Below, piece after piece: positions 62,891 through 64,000 of a stretch of 64,000 bases of DNA. The stretch lies in contig NW_027077452.1 of NCBI RefSeq assembly GCF_963924675.1, positions 1,488,001 to 1,552,000 of the forward strand. Reading direction: 5' to 3'. Under the pieces are notes generated by a model, which saw only the letters and a list, made by a program, of their open reading frames with translations, did no database searches and had not been told where the DNA came from. A program made the position numbers and the translations under genes. This stretch comes from Phocoena phocoena. Taxonomy: Eukaryota > Chordata > Mammalia > Artiodactyla > Phocoenidae. Within the stretch, counting starts at the first letter, position 1, and the number at the start of each line of letters is the position of its first letter.

Positions 62891-64000
62891 AGTCAAGTTT
62901 ACATTCCGTGTATTAGTGATATCTTATGATGTTTCTTTTTCTGTGTGACGTAGTTCACGTAGAATCACCGTACCTGCATCCACTCACTATGCCGCTACGG
63001 GCCTGATGACACAGATTTCATTGCTGAGTGATATTGCATTGTACGTACGTGCCACAACTTCTTTATCCATTTTTTGCTTTCTGGGATATTTACCTGATAC
63101 TGTAGACGAGCTTCTTGTGAACACAGCCGTCCCAAATATTGGGGTGGCTGTCTGTTTTTGATTTTAATTTCCGTAAGCTCTAGGACCATAAGTGCAATTG
63201 CCATAGGCTGTGTTGCTTTGTTTCTTACGTGTTTCAGGAAACACCATACACATCTCCAGGGTGGCTGCTGGCAATTTACATCCTGCCAATCAGCATAACA
63301 AGGCTCCCTGTTCTCCATATCCTGTCCTACCTTTCTGGATTTTACACTTTTTTCAGATGGCCCTTTTGCCCCAGGGGCAGTGAGATTTCATTGTAGTGCA
63401 GATTTCCTTTACAGGCTTGCTTGGTTGGCCAAAAAGGGCGTATGCGTTTTTTCCTGAATATATTCAGGAAAAAACGCATACGCCCTTTTTGGCCAAGTGC
63501 ATCATTGTCGACGTTGTGCCTCTTTTCCTATGCTTTCAGGGCAATTCCAGTCTACCCCCTGCAATCGTTTTCCTGAAATACTGCCCCGCTTTCAAGTCCC
63601 CTTCGCAGGCTTACTTCAATATACTTTTGGAAGGTAGCTGTCATTTATAACTCTGCAGGTTTGTGAAATACAGTGTCCCTGAGCTCCTTTCTTCAACTCG
63701 CTTTCTTGTGAGCTGGGCACAAAACTGCAGGATTGCTTCAGGCCCTAATCTGTTTCCGGCAGGGCACGCTGAGCCTTTGGTTAATTCCTCTTCCTGGTGG
63801 GCAATGAGCGTTACATTTGCCCGTGCAGACACCTATAGCTAGTCTCTCATTGGTTCTCCCTATTCCTGTTCATCTTGCACAGAAATTGTAAGCTGTGCCA
63901 AACAGGAGGTTAAAGGCACTGACTCTCCAAGCGGGGAGAGTGTTAGTAAAGCATCTGGAATGGTGAACCCGAGGACCAGGGTACGAAAACTGAGATGCAT
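62891..64000 (+). repeat. Monomer 37, class B to A mosaic, cut by the window end
   Basis: Only the first 1,110 bp are present. Class B 5' end with cacatctcc, then gccccaggggcag of A2, a perfect palindrome (63425-63496), aaatactgcc as in monomer 33, and gtgggcaatgag, attgtaagc and caaacagg as in monomers 6 and 7. The array continues past the window. Confidence 0.96.

Larger units (their letters stand above)
1..64000 (+). repeat. Satellite DNA array, 1,747-bp monomer, about 36.6 head-to-tail copies
   Basis: The same sequence returns every 1,747 bp from first to last base, always in the same orientation and with no intervening unique DNA. Phase markers 'agtcaagtttacattcc' (unit start), the 72-bp palindrome and 'cctaggcgttgaatatg' recur in each copy. 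Copies differ mainly by substitutions; full copies are 1,747 bp except two of 1,746 bp. Differences are arranged in discrete haplotype classes, and blocks of one, six and seven units are themselves repeated. No transposon, gene, RNA gene or microsatellite interrupts it. Such arrays are typical of constitutive heterochromatin. The host is most likely a vertebrate; a cetacean is possible from unit length alone. Centromeric, pericentromeric or interstitial location cannot be read from the window. Confidence 0.98.

Noticed and set aside
1..64000. CRISPR array
   Set aside because: The repeat is 1,747 bp with no short repeats separated by unique spacers and no cas genes.
1..64000. Ribosomal, histone or other tandem gene cluster
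   Set aside because: No rRNA, tRNA or histone-like sequence is recognisable in the unit, and no long frame is conserved.

Overview
The whole 64 kb window is one uninterrupted head-to-tail satellite DNA array. A single unit of 1,747 bp is repeated about 36.6 times, always in the same orientation. There are 36 full copies plus a final partial copy of 1,110 bp. 34 of the 36 full copies are exactly 1,747 bp; the other two (starting at 31447 and 41928) are 1,746 bp. I see no unique sequence, no interspersed transposon, no RNA gene and no credible protein gene. The many short open frames recur at a fixed phase because the DNA repeats.

Organism: the array looks like vertebrate pericentromeric, centromeric or other heterochromatic satellite. 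Many copy-to-copy differences are C-to-T or G-to-A changes at CpG, as expected of methylated vertebrate DNA. From memory of the literature, the monomer length is close to the roughly 1.75 kb common cetacean satellite of whales. That is a length-based hypothesis only and has not been checked by sequence.

Unit structure: the phase chosen here starts each copy at 'agtcaagtttacattcc'. The most striking element is a 72-bp palindrome at unit positions 535-606, perfect in most copies. Its arms are nearly invariant, and the central base pair carries three alleles. Smaller inverted repeats lie at unit positions 151-162, 339-354, 987-1008 and 1032-1051. SalI-type (617-622) and KpnI-type (1218-1223) sites occur about once per unit.

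Higher-order structure: the first 300-500 bp of each unit falls into three classes. Class A has 'cattgcacgtacg' and 'ctggtactg'. Class B has 'cattgtacgtacg', 'aaatattgg' and 'ttaatttccg'. Class C is B-like with 'tttaaacttccataagc'. The class order along the array is A B C A B A A A B C A C C C A A A C B B A B C A B B A B C A A B C C C B B. The last ~400 bp has its own variants (called alpha, beta and gamma here), and these are shuffled relative to A/B/C in several copies.

Amplifications of different size and age overlie this: an older 7-unit (12,229 bp) repeat (1-5475 against 12230-17704); single-unit duplications at 8411-11811, 18688-22790 and 23790-27345; and a very recent 6-unit (10,481 bp) tandem duplication covering 30398-51446, whose two copies show only three differences by eye. 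The window is thus a record of satellite evolution by unequal exchange and gene conversion around a large conserved palindrome.
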